64,000 nucleotides of DNA from Gemmobacter lanyuensis. Its GTDB lineage: Bacteria; Pseudomonadota; Alphaproteobacteria; Rhodobacterales; Rhodobacteraceae. The first letter of the stretch is position 1. Each line of letters opens with the position of its first letter. The notes under the pieces were generated by a model that had not been told where the DNA came from, did no database searches, and saw nothing but the letters and a program-made list of their open reading frames with translations. This document shows, one piece after another, positions 15,443 through 23,377 of this stretch. The translations under genes and the position numbers were made by a program. The stretch spans positions 246,180 to 310,179 of the forward strand of contig NZ_BMYQ01000001.1 of the NCBI RefSeq assembly GCF_014652355.1, written 5' to 3'.

Positions 15443-18417
15443 GCAGCCGTCTTGCAAAGGGTGGCCGTCTGATCGATCGGACCACCGCCTGTGAATTCTC
15501 CTTCAACGGCAAGCGCCTGAAGGGTTACAAGGGCGATACGCTGGCCGCAGCCCTGCTGGCCAACGACCAGATGCTGGTCGGGCGTTCGTTCAAATATCAC
15601 CGTCCCCGCGGCATCGTGGGTTCGGGCGCCGAAGAGCCGAACGCGCTGGTGAACATGGGCACCGGCGGCCGGTTCGAGCCGAACCAGCGCACCACCACGA
15701 CCGAGCTTTTCGATGGTCTGACCTCGACCTCGCAAAACCATTGGCCAAGCCTCGAGTTCGACATTGGCGTCGTGAACAACTATGCCGCGCGCTTCCTGCC
15801 TGCGGGCTTCTACTACAAGACCTTCATCCACCCGCGCTTTGCCTGGAAGCACGTCTTTGAACCGATCGTCCGCCAGTCGGCCGGTCTGGGTCAGGTGCCG
15901 AAAGAGCGGGACGCCGACCGGTATGAGCAGGCTTATGCCTTCTGCGATCTGCTGATCGTGGGCGGCGGCATCGCCGGTCTGCAAGCGGCGCTGACGGCGG
16001 CCAAAGCGGGCAAGCGCATCTGGCTGGTCGAACAGACCGCACATTGGGGCGGCCGTGCCGTCGTCGACGGGGTCGAGATCGAAGGCCAACCGGCCGAGGT
16101 CTGGGTCAATGCGACCCTCGCCGCGCTGTCGAAGATGGAAAATGTCACCATCCGCAACCGCTGCATGGCGGCCGGGTCCTACGACCACGGCTATGTGCTG
16201 GCGGATGAGAAGGTGGCCGACCATACCCCTGGCGACGGTCGTCCGCGGCACCGCCTGTGGCGCATCCGTGCCGGTCAGATCGTGACCGCGACCGGGGCCA
16301 TCGAACGTCCGCTGTCCTTCGCAGGCAACGACATCCCCGGCGTGATGCTGGCGGGCGCCGTGCGTGACTATGTCATCAACTTCGGCGTGGCGCCGGGCGA
16401 CCGCACCGTTGTCGTCACCAACAACGACGATGCTTACCGCACCGCGATCGCGCTGAAAGAGGCGGGGCTTGAGGTTCCGGTGATCCTCGACGCCCGCGCC
16501 AATCTGACGGGCGAACTGCCCGCCAAGGCCCGCGCCATGGGCATCCGGGTCGAGGCCGGCAAGGGCATCGCCAAGGTCAAGGGCGGCAAGCGCGTCACCA
16601 GCGTGGCGATCTGCGCCCAGGCCGGGCAGGGCGCCGTGCTGGAGGAAATCTCCTGTGACGCGGTCGCCATGTCGGGCGGCTGGTCGCCGGTCGTGCACCT
16701 CTGGTCGCATTGCGGCGGCAAGCTGAACTGGGATACCGCCAAGGCCCATTTCGCCCCCGATCCGGCCCGCCCGCCGCTGAACCACGATGGTTCGGCGCTG
16801 GTTGTGACCGCCGGGTCCGCCTCGGGCCATCTGCTGGCCGATGAGGTTCTGGCAGATGCGACTCGCGCCGTCGGCGGCGAAGGTGCGCCTTCGGCCAAGG
16901 TGCCGCATGAAGCGCCGATCGAGGCCGTCTGGGTCATGCCGCAAGGCGCCCCGGTCGAGCTGCGCGCCAAGATGTGGCTCGACTACCAGAACGACGTGAA
17001 GGTCAGCGACGTGCAGCTGGCGGCCCGCGAAGGCTATACCTCGGTCGAACATACCAAGCGCTACACCACGCTCGGCATGGCCACCGACCAGGGGAAACTC
17101 TCGAACATCAACGGCCTCGCCATCCTCGCCGACAGCCTTTCGACCGCGATCCCGCAGGTGGGCACCACCACCTTCCGTCCGCCCTACACGCCCGTGACTA
17201 TCGGCGCGCTGGCGGGTGAGGCCCGCGGCGAGATCTTCCAGCCGCTGCGCCGCACCCCGGTCTATGACTGGCACATGGCCCAGAACGCCTATATGGAACC
17301 CGTTGGTCTGTGGCGTCGCCCCTACTGCTACCCGCGTGCGGGCGAAACTCACGAACAGGCGGTCCACCGCGAGGTCTTGAACACCCGCACCAACGTGGGC
17401 CTGCTCGATGCCTCGACGCTCGGCAAGATCATCGTCAAGGGCCCCGATGCGGGCAAGTTCCTCGACATGCTCTATACGAACGTCATGTCGAACCTCGGGA
17501 TCGGCAAGTGCCGCTACGGCCTGATGTGCAACGAACAGGGCTTCCTGTCCGATGACGGTGTGGTTGCCCGCATCGACGAGGACACCTGGCTTTGCCACAC
17601 CACCTCGGGCGGTGCAGACCGTATCCACGCCTGGATGGAAGACTGGCTGCAATGCGAATGGTGGGATTGGCAGGTCTATACCGCCAACGTCACCGAGCAA
17701 TATGCACAGTTCGCCGTCGTCGGTCCGAAGGCACGCAAGCTGCTTGAAAAGCTGGGCGGGATGGATGTCTCGAAAGAGACGCTGCCCTTCATGCAATGGG
17801 CGGATGGTGTGCTGGGCGGGTTCCGCGTCCGGGCTTACCGGATCTCGTTCTCGGGCGAATTGTCCTATGAGATCGCGGTTCCGGCCTCGGAAGGGCGTGC
17901 GTTCTGGGATGCGCTGGTTGCGGCGGGTGCGGAATTCGGGCTGATGCCCTATGGCACCGAAGGTCTGCACATCATGCGTGCCGAAAAAGGCTTCATCATG
18001 ATCGGTGATGAAACCGATGGCACGGTGATCCCGCAGGACCTGAACCTCGGCTGGGCGATCTCGAAGAAGAAGGCCGACTACCTCGGCAAGCGTGGTCAGG
18101 AACGGCCCTATCTGGCAAGCCCCGACCGCTGGAAGCTGGTGGGTCTGGAAACGCTCGACGGGTCGGTCATCCAGGATGGCGCTTACGCACCGGCCCCCGG
18201 CTTCAACGCCAATGGCCAGCGCAACACGCAGGGGCGCGTCACCTCGACCTATTACTCGCCCACGCTCAAGCGCGGGATTGCCATGGGTCTGGTGAAGGGC
18301 GGTCTGTCGCGCATCGGTGAAGTCATCGAGATGACCAAACTTGACGGCAGCACCCAGCAGGTTCGCATCTGCGATCCGGTGTTCTACGACAAAGAAGGTG
18401 AGAAGCAGAATGTCTAA
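15439..18417 (+). CDS. soxA: Sarcosine oxidase, subunit alpha
   Basis: At 992 residues this is full length. The N-terminal domain resembles a 2Fe-2S ferredoxin fold without the cluster cysteines (SFNGKRLKGYKGDTLAAALL). The NAD-binding domain follows (LLIVGGGIAGLQAALTAAKAG near residue 175). The C-terminal third is a GcvT/aminomethyltransferase domain that binds folate (starting near GLWRRPYCYPRAGE) and hands the one-carbon unit to tetrahydrofolate. The gene overlaps soxD by 4 bp and soxG by 8 bp, so the four subunits are coupled. No glyA or purU is nearby. Confidence 0.96.
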   Translation: MSSRLAKGGRLIDRTTACEFSFNGKRLKGYKGDTLAAALLANDQMLVGRSFKYHRPRGIVGSGAEEPNALVNMGTGGRFEPNQRTTTTELFDGLTSTSQNHWPSLEFDIGVVNNYAARFLPAGFYYKTFIHPRFAWKHVFEPIVRQSAGLGQVPKERDADRYEQAYAFCDLLIVGGGIAGLQAALTAAKAGKRIWLVEQTAHWGGRAVVDGVEIEGQPAEVWVNATLAALSKMENVTIRNRCMAAGSYDHGYVLADEKVADHTPGDGRPRHRLWRIRAGQIVTATGAIERPLSFAGNDIPGVMLAGAVRDYVINFGVAPGDRTVVVTNNDDAYRTAIALKEAGLEVPVILDARANLTGELPAKARAMGIRVEAGKGIAKVKGGKRVTSVAICAQAGQGAVLEEISCDAVAMSGGWSPVVHLWSHCGGKLNWDTAKAHFAPDPARPPLNHDGSALVVTAGSASGHLLADEVLADATRAVGGEGAPSAKVPHEAPIEAVWVMPQGAPVELRAKMWLDYQNDVKVSDVQLAAREGYTSVEHTKRYTTLGMATDQGKLSNINGLAILADSLSTAIPQVGTTTFRPPYTPVTIGALAGEARGEIFQPLRRTPVYDWHMAQNAYMEPVGLWRRPYCYPRAGETHEQAVHREVLNTRTNVGLLDASTLGKIIVKGPDAGKFLDMLYTNVMSNLGIGKCRYGLMCNEQGFLSDDGVVARIDEDTWLCHTTSGGADRIHAWMEDWLQCEWWDWQVYTANVTEQYAQFAVVGPKARKLLEKLGGMDVSKETLPFMQWADGVLGGFRVRAYRISFSGELSYEIAVPASEGRAFWDALVAAGAEFGLMPYGTEGLHIMRAEKGFIMIGDETDGTVIPQDLNLGWAISKKKADYLGKRGQERPYLASPDRWKLVGLETLDGSVIQDGAYAPAPGFNANGQRNTQGRVTSTYYSPTLKRGIAMGLVKGGLSRIGEVIEMTKLDGSTQQVRICDPVFYDKEGEKQNV

Positions 18418-18961
18418 GATCGTCAGCGCACTGAATGGCGCGAAGTTCGACGGCTTCGCCTCGATCCGGGAAATCGGCCCGGTCGGCATGATTACGCTCC
18501 GCGCCAAGCCCGACGTTGTCGGGCTGGCCGAGGCGGTGACCGCCGTCACCGGCACGCCGCTGCCCGCCCTGCGCCGCATCGAGATTGCGGGTGACAAGGC
18601 GGCCGGCTGGATGAGCCCGGATGAATACCTGATCGTCGTGCCCTATGCCGAAGTGGCCGGGGCGCTGGCGGTGCTGGCGGAAAAGCTGGCCGGTCAGCAT
18701 CACCTTGCGGTGGACGTGTCGGATGCCCGCGCGGTCTTCCGCATTGAAGGCGACAAGGCGGTCGAGGTGCTGCAAAAGCTCGCGCCGGTCGATCACGCCA
18801 CGCTGGAACCCGGTGAGCTGCGCCGCACGCGCATCGCGCAGGTGGCCGGGGCGTTCTGGGCGGATGATAAGGGCTATACCCTGGTCTGTTTCCGTTCGGT
18901 CGCGGCCTATGTGATGGGGCTTCTGACCCATTCGGCCCAGTCGGGCAGCGAACTGTTCTGA
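18410..18961 (+). CDS. soxG: Sarcosine oxidase, subunit gamma
   Basis: This 183-residue subunit has a GcvT-like fold, with IREIGPVGMITLRAK near the start, GWMSPDEYLIVVPY in the middle and CFRSVAAYVMGLLTHSA at the C terminus. The start at 18410 overlaps the end of soxA by 8 bp; an earlier in-frame start would lie within soxA and lacks support. It is the last gene of the operon and is followed by a strong terminator. Confidence 0.94.
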   Translation: MSKIVSALNGAKFDGFASIREIGPVGMITLRAKPDVVGLAEAVTAVTGTPLPALRRIEIAGDKAAGWMSPDEYLIVVPYAEVAGALAVLAEKLAGQHHLAVDVSDARAVFRIEGDKAVEVLQKLAPVDHATLEPGELRRTRIAQVAGAFWADDKGYTLVCFRSVAAYVMGLLTHSAQSGSELF

Positions 18962-18981
18962 TCCCGTCCGGATCAAAGACT

Positions 18982-19011
18982 AAAAGGGGGGAGCCATGCT
19001 TCCCCCTTTTT
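18982..19011 (+). terminator. Terminator of the soxBDAG operon
   Basis: AAAAGGGGG and CCCCCTTTT form a long stem that continues through GGAGC/GCTTC-type pairs to a 3-nt loop (18995-18997). It ends in a run of five T. Confidence 0.88.
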
Positions 19012-19037
19012 GCGTTCACGGGCCCTTGAATACTCTT

Positions 19038-19069
19038 TTGGTTGATGTTTTTATATAAATTTCAACCAA
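19038..19069. promoter_or_regulatory. TTGGTTGA inverted repeat upstream of a small exported protein
   Basis: TTGGTTGA (19038-19045) and TCAACCAA (19062-19069) are perfect 8-bp inverted halves. They flank a 16-bp A/T-only-like spacer that includes TATATAAA. It ends 9 bp before the start codon at 19079, in one of the most AT-rich spots of the window. It looks like an operator over a promoter. Confidence 0.45.
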
Positions 19070-19078
19070 TGATTTTCC

Positions 19079-19351
19079 ATGCTGCGTGTGATTTTGACGG
19101 CAGCTGCCCTGACCGCCCTGCCGTTCGGTGCGGTTGCCGAAACCCCCAAAGCCGCCCTGCACCGGATGGTGAAGATGCTGGGGCAGAAATACGTCTGCAA
19201 GGTCGAGAAGCGCGGCGCCAATGCGGGCTGGCTGGCGCACATGGGCTATCGGCTGTCCTTCTTCAAGGAAACCGGCAAGGTGACGGTGCGCGCCACCCCC
19301 TATGGCTATAGCAACAACTTTGAGGCGCGGGGCAGCTGCCAGAGCTTCTGA
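19079..19351 (+). CDS. Small exported protein, unknown function
   Basis: This 90-residue protein has a signal peptide (hydrophobic core VILTAAALTALPFGAVA, cleavage after residue 20). The mature domain is about 70 residues, with two cysteines (residues 40 and 87) that could form a disulfide. The domain is basic and aromatic, containing MGYRLSFFKETGKVTVRATPYG. I do not recognise a family. No strong Shine-Dalgarno is seen, and the palindrome at 19038-19069 sits almost on the start, so the transcript may be nearly leaderless. It is flanked by the sox terminator and the sodB promoter, so it is a single-gene unit. Confidence 0.7.
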   Translation: MLRVILTAAALTALPFGAVAETPKAALHRMVKMLGQKYVCKVEKRGANAGWLAHMGYRLSFFKETGKVTVRATPYGYSNNFEARGSCQSF

Positions 19352-19400
19352 CCCCTGTCTTTCCCGACGGCGGGAAACGGCAAGATTTCCCTGCCGCCCC

Positions 19401-19437
19401 TTGACCTTGGCGCCCCGCGGCCTCTTATTGGGCCCAA
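19401..19437 (+). promoter_or_regulatory. Probable sodB promoter with palindrome
   Basis: TTGACC (19401-19406) and TTATTG (19425-19430) are spaced like -35 and -10 boxes. A perfect 10-bp palindrome TTGGGCCCAA (19428-19437) overlaps the -10 end. sodB begins at 19465 with AGGAGAG upstream. Confidence 0.4.
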
Positions 19438-19464
19438 CGCAACATTTCGAACAGGAGAGTCCCC

Positions 19465-20067
19465 ATGGCCTTTACCCTTCCCGATCTGCCCTATGCCCAT
19501 GACGCGCTGGCGTCGCTCGGCATGTCGAAAGAGACGCTCGAATATCACCATGACCTGCACCACAAGGCCTATGTCGACAACGGCAACAAGCTGATCGCCG
19601 GGACCGAGTGGGAATCGAAATCGCTCGAAGAGATCGTCAAAGGCACCTATCAGGCGGGCGCCGTGGCGCAGAATGGCATTTTCAACAATGCCTCGCAGCA
19701 CTGGAACCACAACCTGTTCTGGGAAGTGATGGGTCCGGGCGAAGACAAGAAGATGCCGGGCGACCTGGAAAAGGCGCTGGTCGAGGCTTTCGGTTCGGTC
19801 GCCAAGTTCAAGGAAGATTTCGCCGCTGCCGGTGCCGGTCAGTTCGGTTCGGGCTGGGCCTGGCTGGTCAAGGACGCCGATGGCGCGCTGAAGATCACCA
19901 AGACCGAAAACGGCGTGAACCCGCTCTGCTTCAACCAGACCGCGCTGCTGGGCTGCGACGTGTGGGAACACTCCTACTACATCGATTTCCGCAACAAGCG
20001 CCCGGCCTATCTGACCAATTTCCTCGACAAGCTGGTCAACTGGGAAGCGGTTGCCGCGAAACTGTAA
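19465..20067 (+). CDS. sodB: Superoxide dismutase [Fe]
   Basis: This 200-residue enzyme dismutates superoxide to oxygen and hydrogen peroxide in the cytoplasm. Metal ligands are visible in context: the first His in LEYHHDLHHKAYVDN, the second in NNASQHWNHNLFW, and the Asp and His pair in CDVWEHSYYIDFRN. The opening FTLPDLPYAHDAL and the GAGQFGSGWAW segment are those of the iron-type enzymes; Fe versus Mn (cambialistic) use cannot be settled from sequence alone. It has its own promoter-like site and terminator. Confidence 0.95.
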   Translation: MAFTLPDLPYAHDALASLGMSKETLEYHHDLHHKAYVDNGNKLIAGTEWESKSLEEIVKGTYQAGAVAQNGIFNNASQHWNHNLFWEVMGPGEDKKMPGDLEKALVEAFGSVAKFKEDFAAAGAGQFGSGWAWLVKDADGALKITKTENGVNPLCFNQTALLGCDVWEHSYYIDFRNKRPAYLTNFLDKLVNWEAVAAKL

Positions 20068-20092
20068 TCCGGCACTTCGACCGGATCTGCGG

Positions 20093-20125
20093 GGGCCTGA
20101 CGGAGAAATCCGTCAGGCCCTTCGT
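20093..20125 (+). terminator. Terminator of sodB
   Basis: GGGCCTGACGGA (20093-20104) and TCCGTCAGGCCC (20109-20120) form a perfect 12-bp stem with a GAAA tetraloop, followed by TTCGTCTTTCT. Confidence 0.92.
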
Positions 20126-20194
20126 CTTTCTGCCTGCGGGGGCTTTTCGCCGCCCGCGGGCTGCGCCAGAAAGACGCGGCACAAGGGGGACAAG

Positions 20195-21133
20195 ATGACC
20201 GAGACAGGCAAGGGCGTGCTGGCCATGGTGGGGGTCTGCGTGATCTGGGGCGCCTCGGGGCTTTACTACAAGCTTCTGGCCCATGTTCCCCCGATCGAGG
20301 TCCTGAGCCACCGCACGCTGTGGTCGGCGGTGCTGTTCTCGGGGCTGCTTGCGGCGCAGGGCAGGCTGGGTACCCTGCGCGGTCTGCTGACGGGGCGGCG
20401 GCTTTTGCTGGTGGCGCTGGCGGCGGTGATGATCTCGGCCAACTGGTTTCTGTTCATCTTCTCGGTTCAGGCGGGCCATGCGGTCGAGGCGGCCATGGGC
20501 TATTACATCTTCCCGCTGGTGGCCGTGTTGCTGGGCGTCTTTTCCTTGGGCGAGCGGCTGACGCGCGGGCAGGGGGTGGCGGTGCTGCTGGCGGCAGGGG
20601 CGGTGCTGGTGCTGACGATCGGGCTTGGCGTGGCGCCCTGGGTAGCGCTGGCCATTGCGGGCAGCTTCGGCACCTATGGGTTGGTGAAAAAGCGGCTGGG
20701 GGCGGCGCCGGTGCCCTCTGTTACGGCCGAGGTGCTGGTGCTGACGCCGCTTGCGCTTTTGTGGATCTGGCTGACAGCCACAGGCCGGGTCGTCGAATTC
20801 GGCCGCCCCGGCGGGCATTTCTTCGATTCCCCCCTGACGGCGGCGCTGCTGGTCTTTTCGGGTGTGCTGACCGCGGGGCCGCTGATCATCTTTACCTATG
20901 CCACCGCGCGGGTGCGGCTGGCGACGGTGGGATTGATCCAATACCTCAACCCCACACTGCAATTCATTGTTGCGACACTGATTTTCGCCGAACCCTTCAC
21001 CCATTGGCACGCCGTGGCCTTTGGCCTGATCTGGGCGGGGCTCGTGATCTACAGCCTTGAGGCGCTGCGTCAGGACAGGGCGGCACGCAAAGCCGCGCGC
21101 AGCCCTTCGACATCGGAAATCGTGGTGAACTGA
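20195..21133 (+). CDS. rarD: EamA-family transporter RarD
   Basis: This 312-residue protein has ten predicted helices. The RarD branch is indicated by GVCVIWGASGLYYKLLAHVP at the start, IEVLSHRTLWS and the GYYIFPLVAVLLGV segment. RarD proteins are inner-membrane permeases of unknown substrate; chloramphenicol sensitivity is the namesake phenotype. The start at 20195 has AAGGGGGA just upstream; the longer frame covers the sodB terminator and is not coding. The 3' end overlaps the convergent LOG-family gene by 64 bp. Confidence 0.88.
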   Translation: MTETGKGVLAMVGVCVIWGASGLYYKLLAHVPPIEVLSHRTLWSAVLFSGLLAAQGRLGTLRGLLTGRRLLLVALAAVMISANWFLFIFSVQAGHAVEAAMGYYIFPLVAVLLGVFSLGERLTRGQGVAVLLAAGAVLVLTIGLGVAPWVALAIAGSFGTYGLVKKRLGAAPVPSVTAEVLVLTPLALLWIWLTATGRVVEFGRPGGHFFDSPLTAALLVFSGVLTAGPLIIFTYATARVRLATVGLIQYLNPTLQFIVATLIFAEPFTHWHAVAFGLIWAGLVIYSLEALRQDRAARKAARSPSTSEIVVN

Positions 21134-21624
21134 TCCAGCAGGCTGGCCGAGGCAAAGCCCTCGGCCACCACATGCTGCAAAAGCCCGATCAACGGCTGCC
21201 AATACCCTTCGGTATCCAGAAGGAAAATCGGCTTCTTGTGCAGGCCGATCTGCGCCCAGGTCAGCACCTCGAAAAACTCGTCCAGCGACCCGGCCCCACC
21301 GGGCAGCACGACGATGGCGTCGGAATTCATGAACATCACCTTCTTGCGTTCATGCATGTCCTCGGTGATCACCAGCTGCGTCAGATCGCGTTTGCCGACC
21401 TCCATCGCCATGAGATGCGTGGGGATCACCCCCATGGTCGCGGCGCCTGCGGCCTGCGCGCTGCGCGCGACCTCGCCCATCAGCCCCACATCGCCCGCGC
21501 CAAAGACCAGACGCCAGCCTTCGGCGGCCAAAAGCCGGCCCGTGGCACGCGCCGCTTCGGTATAGGAGGGGCGCGCACCGGGGCGTGCGCCGCAAAAGAC
21601 ACAGACAGAGCGCAGCTTCGACAT
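21070..21624 (-). CDS. LOG-family (TIGR00730) nucleoside 5'-monophosphate phosphoribohydrolase
   Basis: This 184-residue Rossmann-fold protein has the LOG nucleotide-binding motif [19 protein letters not shown] and the start [11 protein letters not shown]. Family members release the base from nucleoside 5'-monophosphates (cytokinin activation in plants, nucleotide clearing in bacteria). The start at 21624 has GAGGA five bases upstream; the very long frame upstream is antisense to the LysM gene and is not real. It is divergent from that gene, with 94 bp between the starts. Confidence 0.9.
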   Translation of the reverse strand: MSKLRSVCVFCGARPGARPSYTEAARATGRLLAAEGWRLVFGAGDVGLMGEVARSAQAAGAATMGVIPTHLMAMEVGKRDLTQLVITEDMHERKKVMFMNSDAIVVLPGGAGSLDEFFEVLTWAQIGLHKKPIFLLDTEGYWQPLIGLLQHVVAEGFASASLLDQFTTISDVEGLRAALRAALS

Positions 21625-21718
21625 CGAGTCCTCGCAAAAGGTGTTGCGTTTCCAGATGTATCGGGGTTCCTCTGGGATGGAAAGCAGCGCCGGACAAGAG
21701 CGCGCGGAAGGGGATAGA

Positions 21719-22894
21719 ATGGCCGAGGGGAAACCGTTCGGAGGGGCAGCTGTCGCTGCCGGGGCTGCCGTCGCCGTTGCGGCAGTGGTTGGAATTTTGT
21801 GGTATGCACAGCGCCCTGAGCTGGTGGCACCCGCCGCCGAGACCGCGGCGGCGGGGACAGAGGCGACGGGGGCGGATGCCGCGACCACAGCGGCCGCCCC
21901 TGCGCCGGCGGCAATGCCCGGGGCCGCGGCGCCCGCGGCCGCCGAAAGCCCGGCAAGTGTGGCGCCCAGCTTTGATACCGTGCGCGTGACGCCCGTCGGC
22001 GAAGCGGTGGTCGCGGGGCGCGCCATGGCGGGGGCCGAACTGGCCTTGCGCGTCGATGGGGATGAGGTGGCGCGCAGTACCGCCGATGCAAATGGCGCCT
22101 TCGTGTCGATGTTCACGCTGCCGCCGTCGGACAAGCCGCGGATGCTGTCGCTGGTGATGCTCGGTGATCCCGAGGTGCCTGCGGCGGCCTCGGTCGCGCT
22201 GGCGCCCACCGGGGCCACCCTGACCGAGCCGGAAAAGCCTGCGGCTGCGCCCGAACCGGAAACCACCGTTGCGACCGTGCCGCCCACGGCCCTTCTGGTA
22301 ACGGAAGACGGGGCGCAAGTGCTGCAAGGCGCGGCAGTGGCGCCGGGCAATGTCTCGATCGCCGCGATCACCTATACGCCGGATGGCGCGGTGCAGCTTT
22401 CGGGGCGCGGGGATCCGGCGTCGACGGTGCGGCTCTATCTCGACAATACGCCCGTGGCGGATGCGACCGTGGCGGGCAGCGGCGGCTGGACCGCCGTCCT
22501 GCGCGGGATCGTGCCGGGGATCTATACCCTGCGTGCGGACCAGACGAATGCCGAAGGCAAGGTCACGGCGCGGTTTGAAACCCCGTTCCAGCGCGAAACG
22601 CCCGAGGCGCTGGCCGCTGCGATGAAACCGCGCGCGGCGGAGGGCGTGCCCGTGGCGCGCAAGCCTGCCGCGCCCACGCCGACCGCACCCGAAGCGGCGC
22701 CTGTAGCGGCAGCGGCGCCTGCAGCCGATCCCGCACTGACCGTGACCGTGCAGCCGGGCTTTACCCTCTGGCGCATCGCGCGCGAGAGCTTCGGGGACGG
22801 CATCCTTTACGTGAAGGTCTTTGAGGCCAACAAGGATCAGATCCGCGACCCCGATCTGATCTATCCGGGGCAGGTCTTCACCATTCCCGAATAA
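21719..22894 (+). CDS. LysM-domain protein with Ala/Pro-rich stalk
   Basis: This 391-residue protein has an N-terminal membrane anchor (residues about 10-30, [14 protein letters not shown]). A long Ala/Glu/Pro-rich linker follows, then two repeats of an Ig/Big-like extracellular fold ([21 protein letters not shown] and [20 protein letters not shown]). A C-terminal LysM domain ([19 protein letters not shown] to [11 protein letters not shown]) should bind peptidoglycan. The start at 21719 follows GAAGGGGA. It should sit in the inner membrane with its body in the periplasm. The exact role is unknown; such proteins are common in Rhodobacterales. Confidence 0.82.
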   Translation: MAEGKPFGGAAVAAGAAVAVAAVVGILWYAQRPELVAPAAETAAAGTEATGADAATTAAAPAPAAMPGAAAPAAAESPASVAPSFDTVRVTPVGEAVVAGRAMAGAELALRVDGDEVARSTADANGAFVSMFTLPPSDKPRMLSLVMLGDPEVPAAASVALAPTGATLTEPEKPAAAPEPETTVATVPPTALLVTEDGAQVLQGAAVAPGNVSIAAITYTPDGAVQLSGRGDPASTVRLYLDNTPVADATVAGSGGWTAVLRGIVPGIYTLRADQTNAEGKVTARFETPFQRETPEALAAAMKPRAAEGVPVARKPAAPTPTAPEAAPVAAAAPAADPALTVTVQPGFTLWRIARESFGDGILYVKVFEANKDQIRDPDLIYPGQVFTIPE

Positions 22895-22900
22895 GCGTTG

Positions 22901-23290
22901 TCAGCCCTGCCCGTCCGGGTGGGGCTGCCCGGTCCCTGCTGTGCCGGTTGCCACGCTATGCAGGGCGGCGCGGGCCGCACTGCCGCAGCAGGCCAGCACC
23001 TCGGGGTGGTCCATGCAGCAGTCCGCCAGCAGGTAGGACAGGGTGCCGCCGATCCCGGCCAGATCGGCGCTATAGATCACATGGCGCGATACCCGCCGCG
23101 ACCGGATCAGCCCGGCCTGTTCCAGCGCCGACAGATGAAATGACAGCCGCGAGGCCGAAAGCCCCAGCGCCCGGGCAATATCGCCCGCATTCAGCCCATC
23201 TTCGCCCAGCGGCACCAGCAGGCGCACCAGATCCAGCCGGGATTCATGCGCCAGCGCCGCAAGGGCCATGAGGACTTTACTTCGCTCCAT
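22901..23290 (-). CDS. ArsR-family winged-helix regulator
   Basis: This 129-residue protein has the ArsR/SmtB fold: ALAHESRLDLVRLLV, then the recognition helix region GLSASRLSFHLSALEQAGLI and the wing RRVSRHVIYSADL. The C-terminal part carries paired cysteines (ADCCMDHPEVLACCG) that could bind thiophilic metal or metalloid. It is divergent from the Atm1-type exporter, with 87 bp between the starts and a TTCAAC/GTTGAA palindrome right at its own start. I infer autoregulation and control of the exporter in response to metal, metalloid or oxidised thiols. Confidence 0.88.
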   Translation of the reverse strand: MERSKVLMALAALAHESRLDLVRLLVPLGEDGLNAGDIARALGLSASRLSFHLSALEQAGLIRSRRVSRHVIYSADLAGIGGTLSYLLADCCMDHPEVLACCGSAARAALHSVATGTAGTGQPHPDGQG

Positions 23291-23292
23291 CT

Positions 23293-23316
23293 TTCAACTA
23301 CTCGTGAAACGTTGAA
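23293..23316. promoter_or_regulatory. Candidate ArsR-type operator
   Basis: TTCAAC (23293-23298) and GTTGAA (23311-23316) are inverted halves with a 12-bp spacer, 3 bp upstream of the ArsR start and 62 bp upstream of the exporter start. ArsR/SmtB operators are typically TTCAA/TTGAA palindromes. Confidence 0.5.
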
Positions 23317-23377
23317 TTGATCCTCTGTAACCCAGTGCCGCCCCCGGATCAACGGGGTAGGCCAAGGAAGCCTCTCG

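Noticed and set aside
15433-18597. 1054-codon open frame antisense to soxA
   Set aside because: Same cause: mirror of the soxA codon bias, low-complexity composition and no family motif.
21070-22371. A 433-residue fused protein on the minus strand
   Set aside because: Only the last 184 residues match the LOG family, with their own ribosome binding site at 21624. The rest is antisense to the LysM gene.
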